A DNA stretch of 64,000 nucleotides from Dickeya undicola (GTDB lineage: Bacteria; Pseudomonadota; Gammaproteobacteria; Enterobacterales; Enterobacteriaceae), in contig NZ_JSYG01000017.1 in the NCBI RefSeq assembly GCF_000784735.1, forward strand, positions 124,001 through 188,000, written 5' to 3'. The position numbers and the translations under genes were made by a program. Under the pieces are notes generated by a model, which saw only the letters and a program-made list of their open reading frames with translations, did no database searches and was not told the origin of the DNA. Position 1 is the stretch's first letter, and every line of letters begins with the position of its first letter. Shown in pieces: positions 20,256 through 29,274 of the stretch.

Positions 20256-20720
20256 ATGTTTCATATCGCGCTCTATGAGCCACAGATTGCGCCCAACACC
20301 GGCAATATTATCCGTCTGGCGGCCAACAATGGCTGTTCGTTGCACCTGATCGAACCGTTGGGCTTCGATTTCGAGGAAAAAAAGCTGCGCCGCGCCGGGC
20401 TGGATTATCACGACCTGGCGAATGTCAGCCGCCATCGCAACTATCAGGACTTTTTGCTGGCGGTGGCGGGGCAGCGGATTTTCGCCTGCACCACCAAAGG
20501 CAGCCGCCCTTACGACGAACCCGACTACCAGCCGGGCGATGTGCTGCTGTTCGGCTCTGAAACTGCCGGTTTGCCGGATGATATCCGCAACGGCTTCACA
20601 CCGGAATGCCGTATCCGCATCCCGATGGAGCCGAACTGCCGCAGTTTGAATCTGTCCAACTCGGTGGCGATCATCAGCTACGAAGCCTGGCGGCAGAATG
20701 GCTTTGGCGGCCGACGCTGA
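20256..20720 (+). CDS. trmL: tRNA (cytidine/uridine-34-2'-O)-methyltransferase TrmL
   Basis: A 154-residue SPOUT-family methyltransferase that methylates the 2'-OH of the wobble base 34 of leucine tRNAs using S-adenosylmethionine. The N-terminal signature [16 protein letters not shown] and the C-terminal trefoil-knot motifs ([10 protein letters not shown] near residue 103 and [16 protein letters not shown] near 128) are intact. Length is normal for TrmL (YibK). It is encoded alone between the yhhA-like gene and a convergent DUF3142 gene. Confidence 0.95.
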   Translation: MFHIALYEPQIAPNTGNIIRLAANNGCSLHLIEPLGFDFEEKKLRRAGLDYHDLANVSRHRNYQDFLLAVAGQRIFACTTKGSRPYDEPDYQPGDVLLFGSETAGLPDDIRNGFTPECRIRIPMEPNCRSLNLSNSVAIISYEAWRQNGFGGRR

Positions 20721-20774
20721 CGTATAGCGGGGCAATGGCTGGCAACATTTGTACCGTGGCAGAGGAGATGTAGG

Positions 20775-21548
20775 TTAACGCCGTTGCAAAATGGGAGTGC
20801 GACGTGCTGGGGTCGGATTGAGCAAAAACACCACTTCTCCGCGGTAAAACGGCGATGCTGCCAGCCGCCGCTGCCACTGTTCATCCCACTTGCCGTGTTG
20901 CACCAGCCCGAGCCGGAACGGCAGTTTCAGGTTCATCAGTGTTGGCAGATAGGCGGCGTAATTCTCCACCGTGCGCCGTCCCTGATAGGTTTGCACCACC
21001 AATTCATCCACCACGCCGTTCAGCCGGTTGAGTTGCCGGATATCGCCGGTTTTGGCCCAGTCCAGCAGCCCGGTGACGCTCAGACGACAGTCGGGCGGCA
21101 ACTGCTGGCGGAGGGTTTGCAGAAAAGCGGCATAGTGCGACAGGTGGTAGCTTTGGGCGTCGAAATCGATCTGAATACCATCGACCCGGTTGCCTGAGGC
21201 GACCCAACGCTGTCGCAGTTGCAACAGACGCCGCACTTCCGGTGCGCCAAGGCGCAGTTCGGAAACCCGAAACGACAGCCAAAGATGCCTGACCGGTAGG
21301 GCGCTGGCCGGAATTCCCTGACGCAGGAATACGGTTTTGCCGTTCCGGCGGGCGATTTCCCCCTGATGCAGATAGAGCGTGTCTGCCTGAGACAACACCG
21401 GTTGCGGCTGCACCGCCGCCCACAGCCAAAAGGCGTGATAATGGGCGGCGTTAACCGTGGCGCTGTACGCTGTGGAACTCAGGCACAGCAGGGCTGTCAG
21501 CACAACAAGATGGCGGGCTACCAGTAGTATTTGAGCTGCCGTGCCCAT
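20775..21548 (-). CDS. DUF3142 exported protein, glycosidase-like
   Basis: A 257-residue protein with an N-terminal signal segment (about residues 8-29). It matches what I know of the DUF3142 family. The segment GIQIDFDAQSYHLSHYAAFL (about residues 120-140) resembles the beta-strand acidic motif of TIM-barrel glycoside hydrolases, so a carbohydrate-related activity is possible but unproven. Its start overlaps the end of the upstream 733-residue exported protein by 31 bp, indicating a two-gene operon. No experimental function is known to me. Confidence 0.7.
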   Translation of the reverse strand: MGTAAQILLVARHLVVLTALLCLSSTAYSATVNAAHYHAFWLWAAVQPQPVLSQADTLYLHQGEIARRNGKTVFLRQGIPASALPVRHLWLSFRVSELRLGAPEVRRLLQLRQRWVASGNRVDGIQIDFDAQSYHLSHYAAFLQTLRQQLPPDCRLSVTGLLDWAKTGDIRQLNRLNGVVDELVVQTYQGRRTVENYAAYLPTLMNLKLPFRLGLVQHGKWDEQWQRRLAASPFYRGEVVFLLNPTPARRTPILQRR

Positions 21549-23719
21549 TGACTGCCTTTAAAGTCCGTTTTTAATTGCCGGAACCACGCCTTGCGGGTTT
21601 CCTTGCTGATATCCTGCGAACCGCAGTCGTTGTAACCGCTTGGTGCATAGCAGTAGATAGCGCGGTAGAGTGCGTAACTCTTGTCTTCTGGCGGCGCTTT
21701 TGCGTCGGCTATCACCTGTATGTAGTTGTCCAGACGGTTGGATTCCTTGCCTGGATACTGGGCGACGGCATCTGTCAGGCCATTAAGCATGTTGCTTTCA
21801 CCCCAGTCGAATCCGACGTCGTTACCCGTGCGTAGGAAGAACTCACCCAGACAGTTCAGCGCATGGGCGTCATTAGCGTTTTGGCTCAGGGTGGTAACCG
21901 TTTCCTGTAGCGTCGGGCATTCATACCCCTCTTCGGTATCGGTGCCGTCCCAGCCGAATGCGGTCAGATCTTCCTCGTTCCAGCTCATGTTTTCGGTGCT
22001 TTGCAGGGGTGCGATGGTTTTCAACATCGCGCTGTCTTTCAGAAAACCGGCGTAGTCGCGGTGTGTCAATTGTTTGGTCAATAGCGTGTGCAGGGCGATA
22101 GCGCGCTCTTCATGCGTCTGCTGAGGGCCGGTCTGGCGGTGTAACAACTCGGCATCGGCGCTGACCTTCAGGATAGCGGAGCGAAAACGCAGATTTTTGA
22201 CCGGGCTTTCCGGTGCGAAGACCCGCTCTGGATGGCCACTATCTACCAGCGTTTGTGCCAGTGTCAGCTGCAAAAATTGCTGCTGGGTGTAGGTGGTTTT
22301 CAGCATCAACAGGTGACGCCAGTGTGCTTCCGCCTCGTCCCACTGTTTTTGCTGTTGCATCGCCAGCCCGCGCAGCACCTGGCTGCTGAAGGCGGTGACG
22401 TCGGTGATATCTTTCGCGGTGGTCACTGGCAGGGTTTTCAACACGGCGGCGTAGTCCCGTTGCAGGTAGTACTGAAACGCCGCCTGCAAATAGCGGAATG
22501 CATCCTGCATTCCTGCTTTTTCAAACAGCGGCTGCTGGCGGGTAATTTCTTCCTGTGTCAGCGCGGGCAGCGTCATCCAACCGTCGGGGCTGCGCAGACG
22601 TTTGATGTCTTGCACCAGCATCAGGATTGGCGTATCGGCCGAGGTCACAAACTGGTTGTCTTCCAGCAGTTTATTGTCGATTTCGTTACCGATGGCCTGC
22701 AACTGATCCACGCTTTTGGCGGACGCCAGCACCTGGCTGAAACGACCGGCCAGCGCAACGGTGTCGCCGCTGATCCACTCGGCCCGGCGGTACAGGCCTT
22801 TGGCTGAATCGACGTATTCTCCTTTCGGATACTGTTTCAGGTACTCATCGATACGCTGAACCGCCTGCTTCCCGGCATTCTTGTCCATCTTGCGAGGGTC
22901 GAACATGTTGTATTCGTCCTGCGCGTCTTTCATCGCCTGATTAATCGATACCCGAATCAGCATATAACGGGCCGTTTCCGCCACCCACGGCTGGCTGGCT
23001 GACAACAACTGCTGGAAGCCTGCATCCGCCTGATCCAACTGGCCTTCATAAAACTCCACCGCACTGGTGAGGTAGCGGCGTAACTCACCCGCATGGCCGC
23101 CGTCCGGTACGCTACTCAGATCGGTCGTGGCGTCGTTGACGCCGTAATCGCTGGACAGCATTTTCATTCGCACTAATGCTAACGGGGTGCGCTGGGCGTC
23201 GTTCAGTGCTTTGTCCGCCAGCAGCAGATCGAAAAAGTTCTCCAGTGTGGTGGCGTCGTTGGAAATCCAACGACCATCCAGATCAACCGGCGTCAGGTCG
23301 CGCAGTTTATTCAGTTCGGTATCCGGAAAATGCAGCTGGGTGGCTTTTTGCAGCAGCGAGGCGTTCTCTTCGTTGGCTTTGTCGTCCGAGGGCGCGCTGG
23401 GGTCGGCCGACGCGTCGGTGTTCGCACTGGTGCTGTTGTCTTCGGTGGCGGCTAGCCCCATCACGCGGTAAGCGGTGAACGGGTCGACGCGGGAGCGGGT
23501 TTGGTCCGGTTCTGGCTGAGGTATCGGTAGCGGGATATGATTACGGCTACTTTGCAGGAGTACCAGATTGGTGCGGGTGTCGTTATCCGGCAGAAGATAG
23601 GGAAGCGCGGGCATACCGCAATCGGCATCGGAAAAACCGCATACACCATCGACGGAAGCGTATGTCGGCATCTGTACCAGCGTGGCGATAAGTCCAGCCA
23701 GTAAGGCTAATCCTTTCAT
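21518..23719 (-). CDS. Large exported protein of unknown function, repeat-helical
   Basis: A 733-residue protein starting at the ATG at 23719 (MKGLALLAG), with AGGA eight bases upstream. A signal peptide (about residues 1-22, ending PTYAS) precedes a Cys-containing N-terminus (CGFSDADCG), a Pro/Ser/Asp-rich linker (about 75-110) and a long helical body with TPR-like pairs (for example LTQEEITRQQPLFEKAGM and RGLAMQQQKQWDEAEAHW). Several cysteine pairs fit a periplasmic location. It overlaps the DUF3142 gene, so they probably work together. I do not recognise a named family. Confidence 0.7.
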   Translation of the reverse strand: MKGLALLAGLIATLVQMPTYASVDGVCGFSDADCGMPALPYLLPDNDTRTNLVLLQSSRNHIPLPIPQPEPDQTRSRVDPFTAYRVMGLAATEDNSTSANTDASADPSAPSDDKANEENASLLQKATQLHFPDTELNKLRDLTPVDLDGRWISNDATTLENFFDLLLADKALNDAQRTPLALVRMKMLSSDYGVNDATTDLSSVPDGGHAGELRRYLTSAVEFYEGQLDQADAGFQQLLSASQPWVAETARYMLIRVSINQAMKDAQDEYNMFDPRKMDKNAGKQAVQRIDEYLKQYPKGEYVDSAKGLYRRAEWISGDTVALAGRFSQVLASAKSVDQLQAIGNEIDNKLLEDNQFVTSADTPILMLVQDIKRLRSPDGWMTLPALTQEEITRQQPLFEKAGMQDAFRYLQAAFQYYLQRDYAAVLKTLPVTTAKDITDVTAFSSQVLRGLAMQQQKQWDEAEAHWRHLLMLKTTYTQQQFLQLTLAQTLVDSGHPERVFAPESPVKNLRFRSAILKVSADAELLHRQTGPQQTHEERAIALHTLLTKQLTHRDYAGFLKDSAMLKTIAPLQSTENMSWNEEDLTAFGWDGTDTEEGYECPTLQETVTTLSQNANDAHALNCLGEFFLRTGNDVGFDWGESNMLNGLTDAVAQYPGKESNRLDNYIQVIADAKAPPEDKSYALYRAIYCYAPSGYNDCGSQDISKETRKAWFRQLKTDFKGSQWARQLKYYW

Positions 23720-23923
23720 GTTCTTTTTCCTGTGCAGGGTGTCAGGCAACATCAAGAACTTATTCCATCAGGCATGTGCAGCTTCATGCATGACTGAAGG
23801 GATAATTTCTTTTGCCTGCGGGATGGTGCGGGCGATTTCTCGCGGTTATTCGCCCGGCGGCACAGGTTCACACTCTACCCGAGCAGGGAAAAAACTCAAT
23901 CGGTTGACGGCATGGATGTGATG

Positions 23924-23947
23924 TCGGGCGCGGGTGTCCGCGCCCGA
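23924..23947. other. Perfect hairpin downstream of cpxA
   Basis: A 10-bp GC-rich stem (TCGGGCGCGG / CCGCGCCCGA) with loop GTGT lies 13 bp beyond the cpxA stop. There is no U-tract on the minus-strand side, so it is not a classical terminator; it may protect the cpxRA mRNA 3' end. Confidence 0.6.
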
Positions 23948-23959
23948 AAAGGCAGGTTA

Positions 23960-25330
23960 TCAACGTTGATAGAGCGGTAGCCAGAGCGTGAGCTGCAAAC
24001 CGCCCAGCGGGCTTTCATCGGCTTTGGCCCAGCCACGATGCTGAGAAATCGCGGTTTCGACGATCGCCAGCCCCAGACCGGTGCCACCAGATTCGCGATC
24101 GCGGGCTTCATCCGTGCGGTAGAACGGCCGGAAAATCTGTTCCCGATCCTCCGGGCTGACGCCGGGACCGTCGTCGCCGACGACAATGGTGACACCCTGA
24201 TTATCGACCGAAAACGACACAACGATGCGGCTATACGAATACCGCAGCGCGTTACGAACAATGTTTTCCAGCGCACTATCCAGCGCGGTCGGGTTGCCGA
24301 ATAGTGGCCAGGGACCCGGAGGTGATAATACCTCCAGCGTTTTACCCATTTGCTCGGCCTCAAAGCGGGCGTCGTCCAGCACGTCGTTCCACAGTTCATC
24401 CGCCTGTAGCTCTTCCCGCGACAGTTCATGCTTGTGCTGGTTGCGCGACAGCACCAGCAGGTCGTTGATCATGCCGTCGAGCCGCTGGGTTTCGGTTTCA
24501 ATGCGGTTCAATTCGTTGCCTTCACCCTGACGGCGGCGTAATAACGCGGTCGCCAGTTGCAGACGCGTCAATGGCGTGCGCAGCTCATGGGAAATGTCGG
24601 ACAACAGACGTTGCTGCGCGGTCACCATCCGCTCCAGCGCACTCACCATCTGGTTAAAGCTGGCACCGGTCGCCCGGAATTCCTGTGCGCCCGATTCCAG
24701 TTCCGGATGCTGCTTCAGGTTACCGCGTGCCACTTCGTCGGCGGCGTTTTTCAGCTTGCGTGCCGGTTTCGCCAGACTCCAGGCCAGCCATAGCAACAGC
24801 GGTGAGCTGGTCAGCATGGTGACGATCAGCAGTAACAGCGGGCGGTCGAACAGCAGGTTGATAAAATCGGACTGCGGGCTGCTGGCGGGGCGCAGCATGT
24901 ACATCAGGTAGCTGTCCTCGCCGTCGCGCACGGAAAACGGCCCCAGCAATTCCAGACGGCCGTATTTTTTTTTCTGTGGGAAATCAGCGCTGTCGGACTG
25001 ACCGATAAAGTTGCGCACCATCTGCATTTCATTGCGCTGGGCACCAATCACACGCCCTTCGCTGGTGACCAGCAGCAGGCGTTGACCAGGCGGTGCCCAT
25101 TTTTCGATCACGCGAAACAGGCGTCGCCACCATAGCAAATCATTAGCCGGGTCACTCGCCAGCTCGGCCTCAATGTGCTGCTCCAGCATCAACCCCTGCC
25201 TCTGCTCGTTCTCCAGCAGGGGAGTGAGTTGCCGGGAGTCCAGCTTGGGCAGCATCAGCACCAGCATCAACACCAGAGCCAGCGTCAGCCAGAAAATAGC
25301 GAAGATACGAGCGGTAAGACTGTTGATCAT
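23960..25330 (-). CDS. cpxA: Envelope-stress sensor histidine kinase CpxA
   Basis: A 456-residue inner-membrane kinase/phosphatase that senses misfolded envelope proteins. Two membrane segments (about residues 7-28 and 165-186) flank the periplasmic sensor; HAMP (186-238) follows, then the dimerisation domain with the phospho-acceptor His248 in SDISHELRTPLTR, and the ATPase domain with N (ENIVRNALRY), G1 (DDGPGV) and G2 (GGTGLGLAI) boxes. It is 16 bp downstream of cpxR. His248 has the same position as in E. coli. Confidence 0.97.
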   Translation of the reverse strand: MINSLTARIFAIFWLTLALVLMLVLMLPKLDSRQLTPLLENEQRQGLMLEQHIEAELASDPANDLLWWRRLFRVIEKWAPPGQRLLLVTSEGRVIGAQRNEMQMVRNFIGQSDSADFPQKKKYGRLELLGPFSVRDGEDSYLMYMLRPASSPQSDFINLLFDRPLLLLIVTMLTSSPLLLWLAWSLAKPARKLKNAADEVARGNLKQHPELESGAQEFRATGASFNQMVSALERMVTAQQRLLSDISHELRTPLTRLQLATALLRRRQGEGNELNRIETETQRLDGMINDLLVLSRNQHKHELSREELQADELWNDVLDDARFEAEQMGKTLEVLSPPGPWPLFGNPTALDSALENIVRNALRYSYSRIVVSFSVDNQGVTIVVGDDGPGVSPEDREQIFRPFYRTDEARDRESGGTGLGLAIVETAISQHRGWAKADESPLGGLQLTLWLPLYQR

Positions 25331-25346
25331 ACAGCAGCAATCCGAA

Positions 25347-26045
25347 TCATGCGGTGGACACCATCAGATAACCTCTGCCGCGCAGGGTTTTAAACCAGGG
25401 CAGCCCATCCTTGCGCTCAGGTAATTTGCGCCGCAGGTTGGAGATATGCATGTCGATGGCGCGATCAAACGGTGTGAGACGCTTGCCCAGCACTTCCTGA
25501 CTGAGATGTTCGCGCGACACCACCTGGCCCAGGCGCTGCGCCAGCAGGTAGAGCAGTGTGAATTCGGTGCCGGTCAGATCCAGCACGTCGTCGTCGAAGC
25601 TGGCTTCCTGACGGCCCGGATTAAGCCGTAGCGCATCGACCTCGATGGTCGGCGCACTGGCTTCGCCCACTTGTTGTTGGTCAGTCCAACTGGAGCGGCG
25701 CAGAATAGCGCGGATGCGGGCAACCAGCTCGCGATCGTTGAAGGGTTTAGGCAGATAGTCGTCTGCTCCCAACTCCAGGCCGAGCACGCGGTCCAGCTCG
25801 CTGCCGCGGGCGGTAAGCATGATCACTGGCGTCTGATAGCGTTGACGCACTTCCTTAAGTGTATCGATGCCGTTTTTCTTCGGCATCATGATATCCAGCA
25901 ACAACAGGTCAATCGAGTCATCCAGCACGCTTAACGCCTGTTCGCCGTCATGGGCGACAACGACATTAAAGCCTTCCATTTCGAGCAATTCCCGCAACAG
26001 GGATGTCAGCTCGCGATCGTCATCAACCAACAGGATTTTATTCAT
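25347..26045 (-). CDS. cpxR: Envelope-stress response regulator CpxR
   Basis: A 232-residue OmpR/PhoB-type regulator. The receiver domain (1-115) has acidic residues DDD at 8-10, phospho-acceptor Asp51 (LLLLDIMMPKKNG), and Lys near 101. The winged-helix DNA-binding domain (130-230) ends RRKLPERKDGLPWFKTLRGRG (in part). It activates chaperone, protease and envelope genes, including cpxP and its own operon. It is divergent from cpxP across a perfect CpxR box. Confidence 0.97.
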   Translation of the reverse strand: MNKILLVDDDRELTSLLRELLEMEGFNVVVAHDGEQALSVLDDSIDLLLLDIMMPKKNGIDTLKEVRQRYQTPVIMLTARGSELDRVLGLELGADDYLPKPFNDRELVARIRAILRRSSWTDQQQVGEASAPTIEVDALRLNPGRQEASFDDDVLDLTGTEFTLLYLLAQRLGQVVSREHLSQEVLGKRLTPFDRAIDMHISNLRRKLPERKDGLPWFKTLRGRGYLMVSTA

Positions 26046-26099
26046 GATTTACCTACCTCCACGGGCAAAATACGTCATAGATCGCCGCTATTCCATGAC

Positions 26100-26114
26100 T
26101 TTACGTAGTTTTAC
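26100..26114 (-). promoter_or_regulatory. CpxR box between cpxR and cpxP
   Basis: TTTAC-N5-TTTAC on the plus strand, that is GTAAA-N5-GTAAA on the minus strand, an exact match to the CpxR consensus with exact 5-bp spacing. It lies 55 bp from the cpxR start and 116 bp from the cpxP start, so it can serve both. Confidence 0.9.
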
Positions 26115-26229
26115 ATCGTCTGACGCATGTTTGCAGCAAGGCAATTAGACTACGTTCATCGATTCGCCAAACAGTACACGTCACACCATACGTAAACACA
26201 AGCCGTACGTGAATACAGAGGAGTCATTG

Positions 26230-26754
26230 ATGCGGGGCACCATCATCACGTTATCTTTTACTTCACTGCTGATGCTGGTCACCGGCACTGTGATGGCGAC
26301 TGAAAACGATGCTCCCAGAGTGGGGAACTGTTATCGCGATGACTCTGCCATGAAACGCGAAGAGAGTCAGCAAGGCATGTTTGACGGTGTGAAGTTGACG
26401 GAACATCAGCGCCAGCAAATGCGTGACCTGATGCGGCAAGTCCGCCATGAACAGCCGGTTTATGACGCGAACGATGTGGAAATAATGCATCAGTTGGTGA
26501 CGGCGGAAAAATTCGACGCACCGGCGGTGCAGGCGCAAGTCGCCAGAATGGTTCAGGCGCAGATTGCGCGCCAGGTGGAGATAGCCCGGGTGAGCAACCA
26601 GATGTACAACATGTTGACGCCGGAGCAGAAATCGCTTCTGAACCAGAAACATGAACAGATAATGCAGAGCGTGCGGCAGCAAATGTCCGCACCTGGAGCA
26701 AGCAGCCAGAATTTGGAGCTGTCCCGTCAGGGGCAGGATGAGAGTACCGAGTAA
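26230..26754 (+). CDS. cpxP: Periplasmic stress adaptor CpxP
   Basis: A 174-residue periplasmic protein with signal peptide (about residues 1-23) and two LTxxQ motifs typical of the CpxP/Spy family (LTEHQ at 56-60, LTPEQ at 129-133). It is predicted to dampen CpxA and deliver misfolded proteins to DegP. The start at 26230 has GAGGAG six bases upstream. The sequence beyond the LTxxQ domain is poorly conserved. Its 3' UTR carries the CpxQ small RNA. Confidence 0.92.
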   Translation: MRGTIITLSFTSLLMLVTGTVMATENDAPRVGNCYRDDSAMKREESQQGMFDGVKLTEHQRQQMRDLMRQVRHEQPVYDANDVEIMHQLVTAEKFDAPAVQAQVARMVQAQIARQVEIARVSNQMYNMLTPEQKSLLNQKHEQIMQSVRQQMSAPGASSQNLELSRQGQDESTE

Positions 26755-26813
26755 TGCGTGTTTTTCCGAGTAGTGAGAGTAGTGCTGAGAGTAGTGTGTA
26801 GAGAAGTAACCTG

Positions 26814-26873
26814 TTTTCCTTGCCATAGACACCATCCCTGTCTTTTAGCCCTCCTTGATGGAGGGCTTTTTTT
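26814..26873 (+). ncRNA. cpxQ: CpxQ small RNA, processed from the cpxP 3' UTR
   Basis: The 30 bases from 26814, including CCTTGCCATAGACACCATCC, match from memory the 5' and seed portion of E. coli CpxQ, which RNase E releases from the cpxP mRNA and which acts with Hfq on envelope mRNAs. They are followed by a terminator hairpin (AGCCCTCC / GGAGGGCT at 26847-26867) with an eight-base T-run. The hairpin sequence differs from E. coli while the seed is conserved, which argues for selection on the RNA. The expected length is about 60 nt. Confidence 0.9.
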
Positions 26874-26874
26874 T
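26847..26874 (+). terminator. Rho-independent terminator of cpxP/CpxQ
   Basis: An 8-bp GC-rich stem with a 5-base loop followed by TTTTTTTT. Confidence 0.95.
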
Positions 26875-26905
26875 GCCTGTATTCTGTACCTCCTTTTCCC
26901 GGCGC

Positions 26906-26916
26906 TGTTGTGCCAT
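26906..26916 (+). repeat. Fibre-leader motif, copy 1
   Basis: TGTTGTGCCAT, 170 bp before the start of the first tail-fibre gene. The same motif occurs at similar distance before the other three. The stretch from here to 27085 holds no other gene. Confidence 0.7.
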
Positions 26917-27085
26917 GGCTGTGCCAACCCCCATGCCGCGTGTTTTTGCTGGCTTGTCAGCATACTGTCCTTCACTGCCACAACGGGTCGAAATCGCTTG
27001 AGAAAGCGTGTATCAACGGGCGTGGCGGTATTGGTTCCATACCCTGAATGGGTTCCTTCTATCGCTAATACTGATGAGACACGTT

Positions 27086-28393
27086 ATGAGCACAAAATAT
27101 ATCGCTCTGCTTACCGAAGTTGGCGCAGCCAGACTGGCGAATGCGATTGCGTTGGGAAAACAGCTGGAGATTACCCAAATGGGGGTGGGAGACGGTGGTG
27201 GTACGCTGCCGACACCCGATGCAACCCAGACTAAACTGATTAACGAAAAGCGACGTGCCTCGCTGAATTCATTGAATATCGATCCGGCCAATCCCAATCA
27301 AATTATTGCCGAGCAGGTAATTCCAGAAAATGAAGGTGGCTTCTGGTTACGTGAAATCGGCCTGTATGACGGCGATGGCAATCTGGTGGCGGTAGCCAAC
27401 TGCCCTGAAACCTATAAACCGCAGATGCAGGAAGGCTCTGGCCGCGTGCAGACGGTACGTATGATTTTGGCGGTTAGTCAGGCTGATGCGGTGTCGTTGA
27501 ATATTGATCCTGCGGTGGTGCTGGCAAGCCGGAAGTATGTGGATGACAAGGTATTATCTTCGCTGACATATACCAACACAAACGTGATCGAAGTTAAGTC
27601 GTATACCGACAACTCGCTGGCGGAACATATTGCTGCAACTCATCCACACAAGCAGTATGCACCGATTGATAGCCCGGTATTTGTTGGTAATCCTACTGCG
27701 CCGACACCACCTCTATTTGATGCGGATACCAGCATTGCGACCACGGCGTTTGTACATGCAGCGATCGGTAATCTTTCTGGTGTGCGGCAAGTCTTGTCCG
27801 CGGGGAATATTGTTGCAAATGATGCTGGGCGGTTAGTGGTGTTAGATGGTACGCCAGGCACGGTGTTTTTACCGAGTGCTCCTGCGGTCCCGGCAGGAAC
27901 GATGTTACATCTCTCGTCAAGACAATCGGGATGGGTTATCAGTTCGTCAGGCGGGGAGCCCATTGATACGACTTATTCGCTTATCACGTCGTTTCGAATG
28001 GGTCAGGCTGAAAATGTAGTTCTGGTATCGAACGGTGTAAACAGCTGGACGATGACTGGGGGCATTGTACAGATGCGGTATGCCGAATCATTCCGGTGCT
28101 TGTCTGCAACGAATGGTTATCAGGTTTTGCCATCTGGCGTGATTTTCCAGTGGGGAATGTTAGCTATGTCACCCAGTGTTGCCAATGTTTATAAAACGCA
28201 GTCGTTTTCATTCCCGATTGCATTCCCCAACGCACTCTTTTCAATATCCGGGGCAATCAAGACGGGAATTTCCGCTGAATCGTTTGTTAATACGTCGTTT
28301 GAGGGAGCATCCAAGGCGGGGGCAACCTGGTATTACTCCTCCGGCGTGCCAGTCTCTGGTTGTATAATAAGTTATATTGCCGTGGGATTCTAA
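27086..28393 (+). CDS. Phage tail fibre protein 1 (Gp53-like C-terminus)
   Basis: A 435-residue tail fibre. The first ~160 residues (MSTKYIALLTEVGAARLANA onward, with GVGDGGG and the LREIGLYD segment) form the conserved base-plate attachment domain also seen in the three following fibres. A hinge with HPHKQYAP and a repeat ATTAFVHAAIG leads to a variable distal part ending in a Gp53-like domain (GVIFQWG, FPIAFPNA). It lacks the tail-collar motif of the other three. I start it at 27086 by alignment with its paralogues; a longer start upstream is possible but not conserved. Confidence 0.85.
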   Translation: MSTKYIALLTEVGAARLANAIALGKQLEITQMGVGDGGGTLPTPDATQTKLINEKRRASLNSLNIDPANPNQIIAEQVIPENEGGFWLREIGLYDGDGNLVAVANCPETYKPQMQEGSGRVQTVRMILAVSQADAVSLNIDPAVVLASRKYVDDKVLSSLTYTNTNVIEVKSYTDNSLAEHIAATHPHKQYAPIDSPVFVGNPTAPTPPLFDADTSIATTAFVHAAIGNLSGVRQVLSAGNIVANDAGRLVVLDGTPGTVFLPSAPAVPAGTMLHLSSRQSGWVISSSGGEPIDTTYSLITSFRMGQAENVVLVSNGVNSWTMTGGIVQMRYAESFRCLSATNGYQVLPSGVIFQWGMLAMSPSVANVYKTQSFSFPIAFPNALFSISGAIKTGISAESFVNTSFEGASKAGATWYYSSGVPVSGCIISYIAVGF

Positions 28394-28640
28394 TTGTACG
28401 TTATTTTTTCCTTCACTAGTTCAGTGAGAATATCGGCTGGTACGAAAGTATTGAGAAAGTGAAGTCTAATTGCAGTAATTGAGATATAGCAATGCTCTAT
28501 TTATCTCGCCGCTTATCGCTAGCTCTAAATTGATATTTTTACATCATATTATCTGGTAATTACCTGGATGTGTTTTATTTCACGGTGCGGCTGTGGTAGG
28601 TCAGGGTTATTATTCAACAATTGGTTTTTAAGGAGACACT
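28394..28640. other. Spacer after fibre gene 1
   Basis: About 250 bp, AT-rich, with no gene seen. It may include the promoter for the following chaperone-like gene. Confidence 0.4.
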
Positions 28641-29024
28641 ATGGCATACCTTTTTTCTCCCCAGGAAATGGGCTTTTATTCAGTGAGCATTCATGGTGCT
28701 AACATTCCCGGTGATGCTATTGAAATAAGTGATGACGACTATCAACACTTATTGAGTGAACAGGCTCTGGGTAATACCATTATTTTTGATGAATTGACGA
28801 AGAAACCTGTTGCCGTTACCCCGGCACCGGTATCAGAAACACAGTTGGCTGAGGCGGCGCGGCGGCAGCGAGACAATTTACTGCTTGCCAGCGACTGGAC
28901 CCAGGCGTCGGATGCACCGGTTGATCAGCAAACCTGGCGTTCTTATCGTGAAATATTGCGTCAGGTTCCGGAACAAGCTGGCTTTCCTCATAATGTAGAA
29001 TGGCCGGTGTTGCCTGAAAAATAA
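28641..29024 (+). CDS. Tail fibre assembly (chaperone) protein, short type
   Basis: A 127-residue protein of the phage tail-fibre assembly family. The N-terminal part (FSPQEMGFYSVSIHGANIPG) and the C-terminal Arg/Asp/Trp pattern (RDNLLLASDWTQASDAPVD) are typical. Such proteins help trimerise the distal fibre and are matched to one fibre type. AAGGAGACAC lies just before the ATG. It follows fibre gene 1, after a 247-bp gap, and is probably its partner. A terminator follows at 29069. Confidence 0.8.
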   Translation: MAYLFSPQEMGFYSVSIHGANIPGDAIEISDDDYQHLLSEQALGNTIIFDELTKKPVAVTPAPVSETQLAEAARRQRDNLLLASDWTQASDAPVDQQTWRSYREILRQVPEQAGFPHNVEWPVLPEK

Positions 29025-29068
29025 ATAAAAGCACGATTTACTCACTTTATTCCCTTTGTTTTATTTCT

Positions 29069-29095
29069 ACCCGCCTTTATGGCGGGTTTATTTTT
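29069..29095 (+). terminator. Terminator after the short assembly gene
   Basis: Stem ACCCGCC / GGCGGGT with loop TTTAT, then TTATTTTTA. Confidence 0.85.
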
Positions 29096-29102
29096 ACCTG
29101 TA

Positions 29103-29113
29103 TGTTGTGCCAT
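29103..29113 (+). repeat. Fibre-leader motif, copy 2
   Basis: TGTTGTGCCAT followed by GGCTG, as in copy 1; 162 bp before fibre gene 2. Confidence 0.7.
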
Positions 29114-29274
29114 GGCTGACACAACGTCAGTCAGACGATTTAAAGCTGACTCCTTTGCATAATGTTGTCTGAAGCAACAACAAAGCGGAAGGCGTTGCAA
29201 ACACTGGCGACTATTTTTTCAGGAGTGCTTGCAATGCTGCATAATACTTTTGGCAACATGGAGGAACATAGGTC

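Noticed and set aside
23924-23947. Rho-independent terminator of cpxRA
   Set aside because: The hairpin is perfect but has no U-tract on the cpxA side, so it is listed only as a hairpin.
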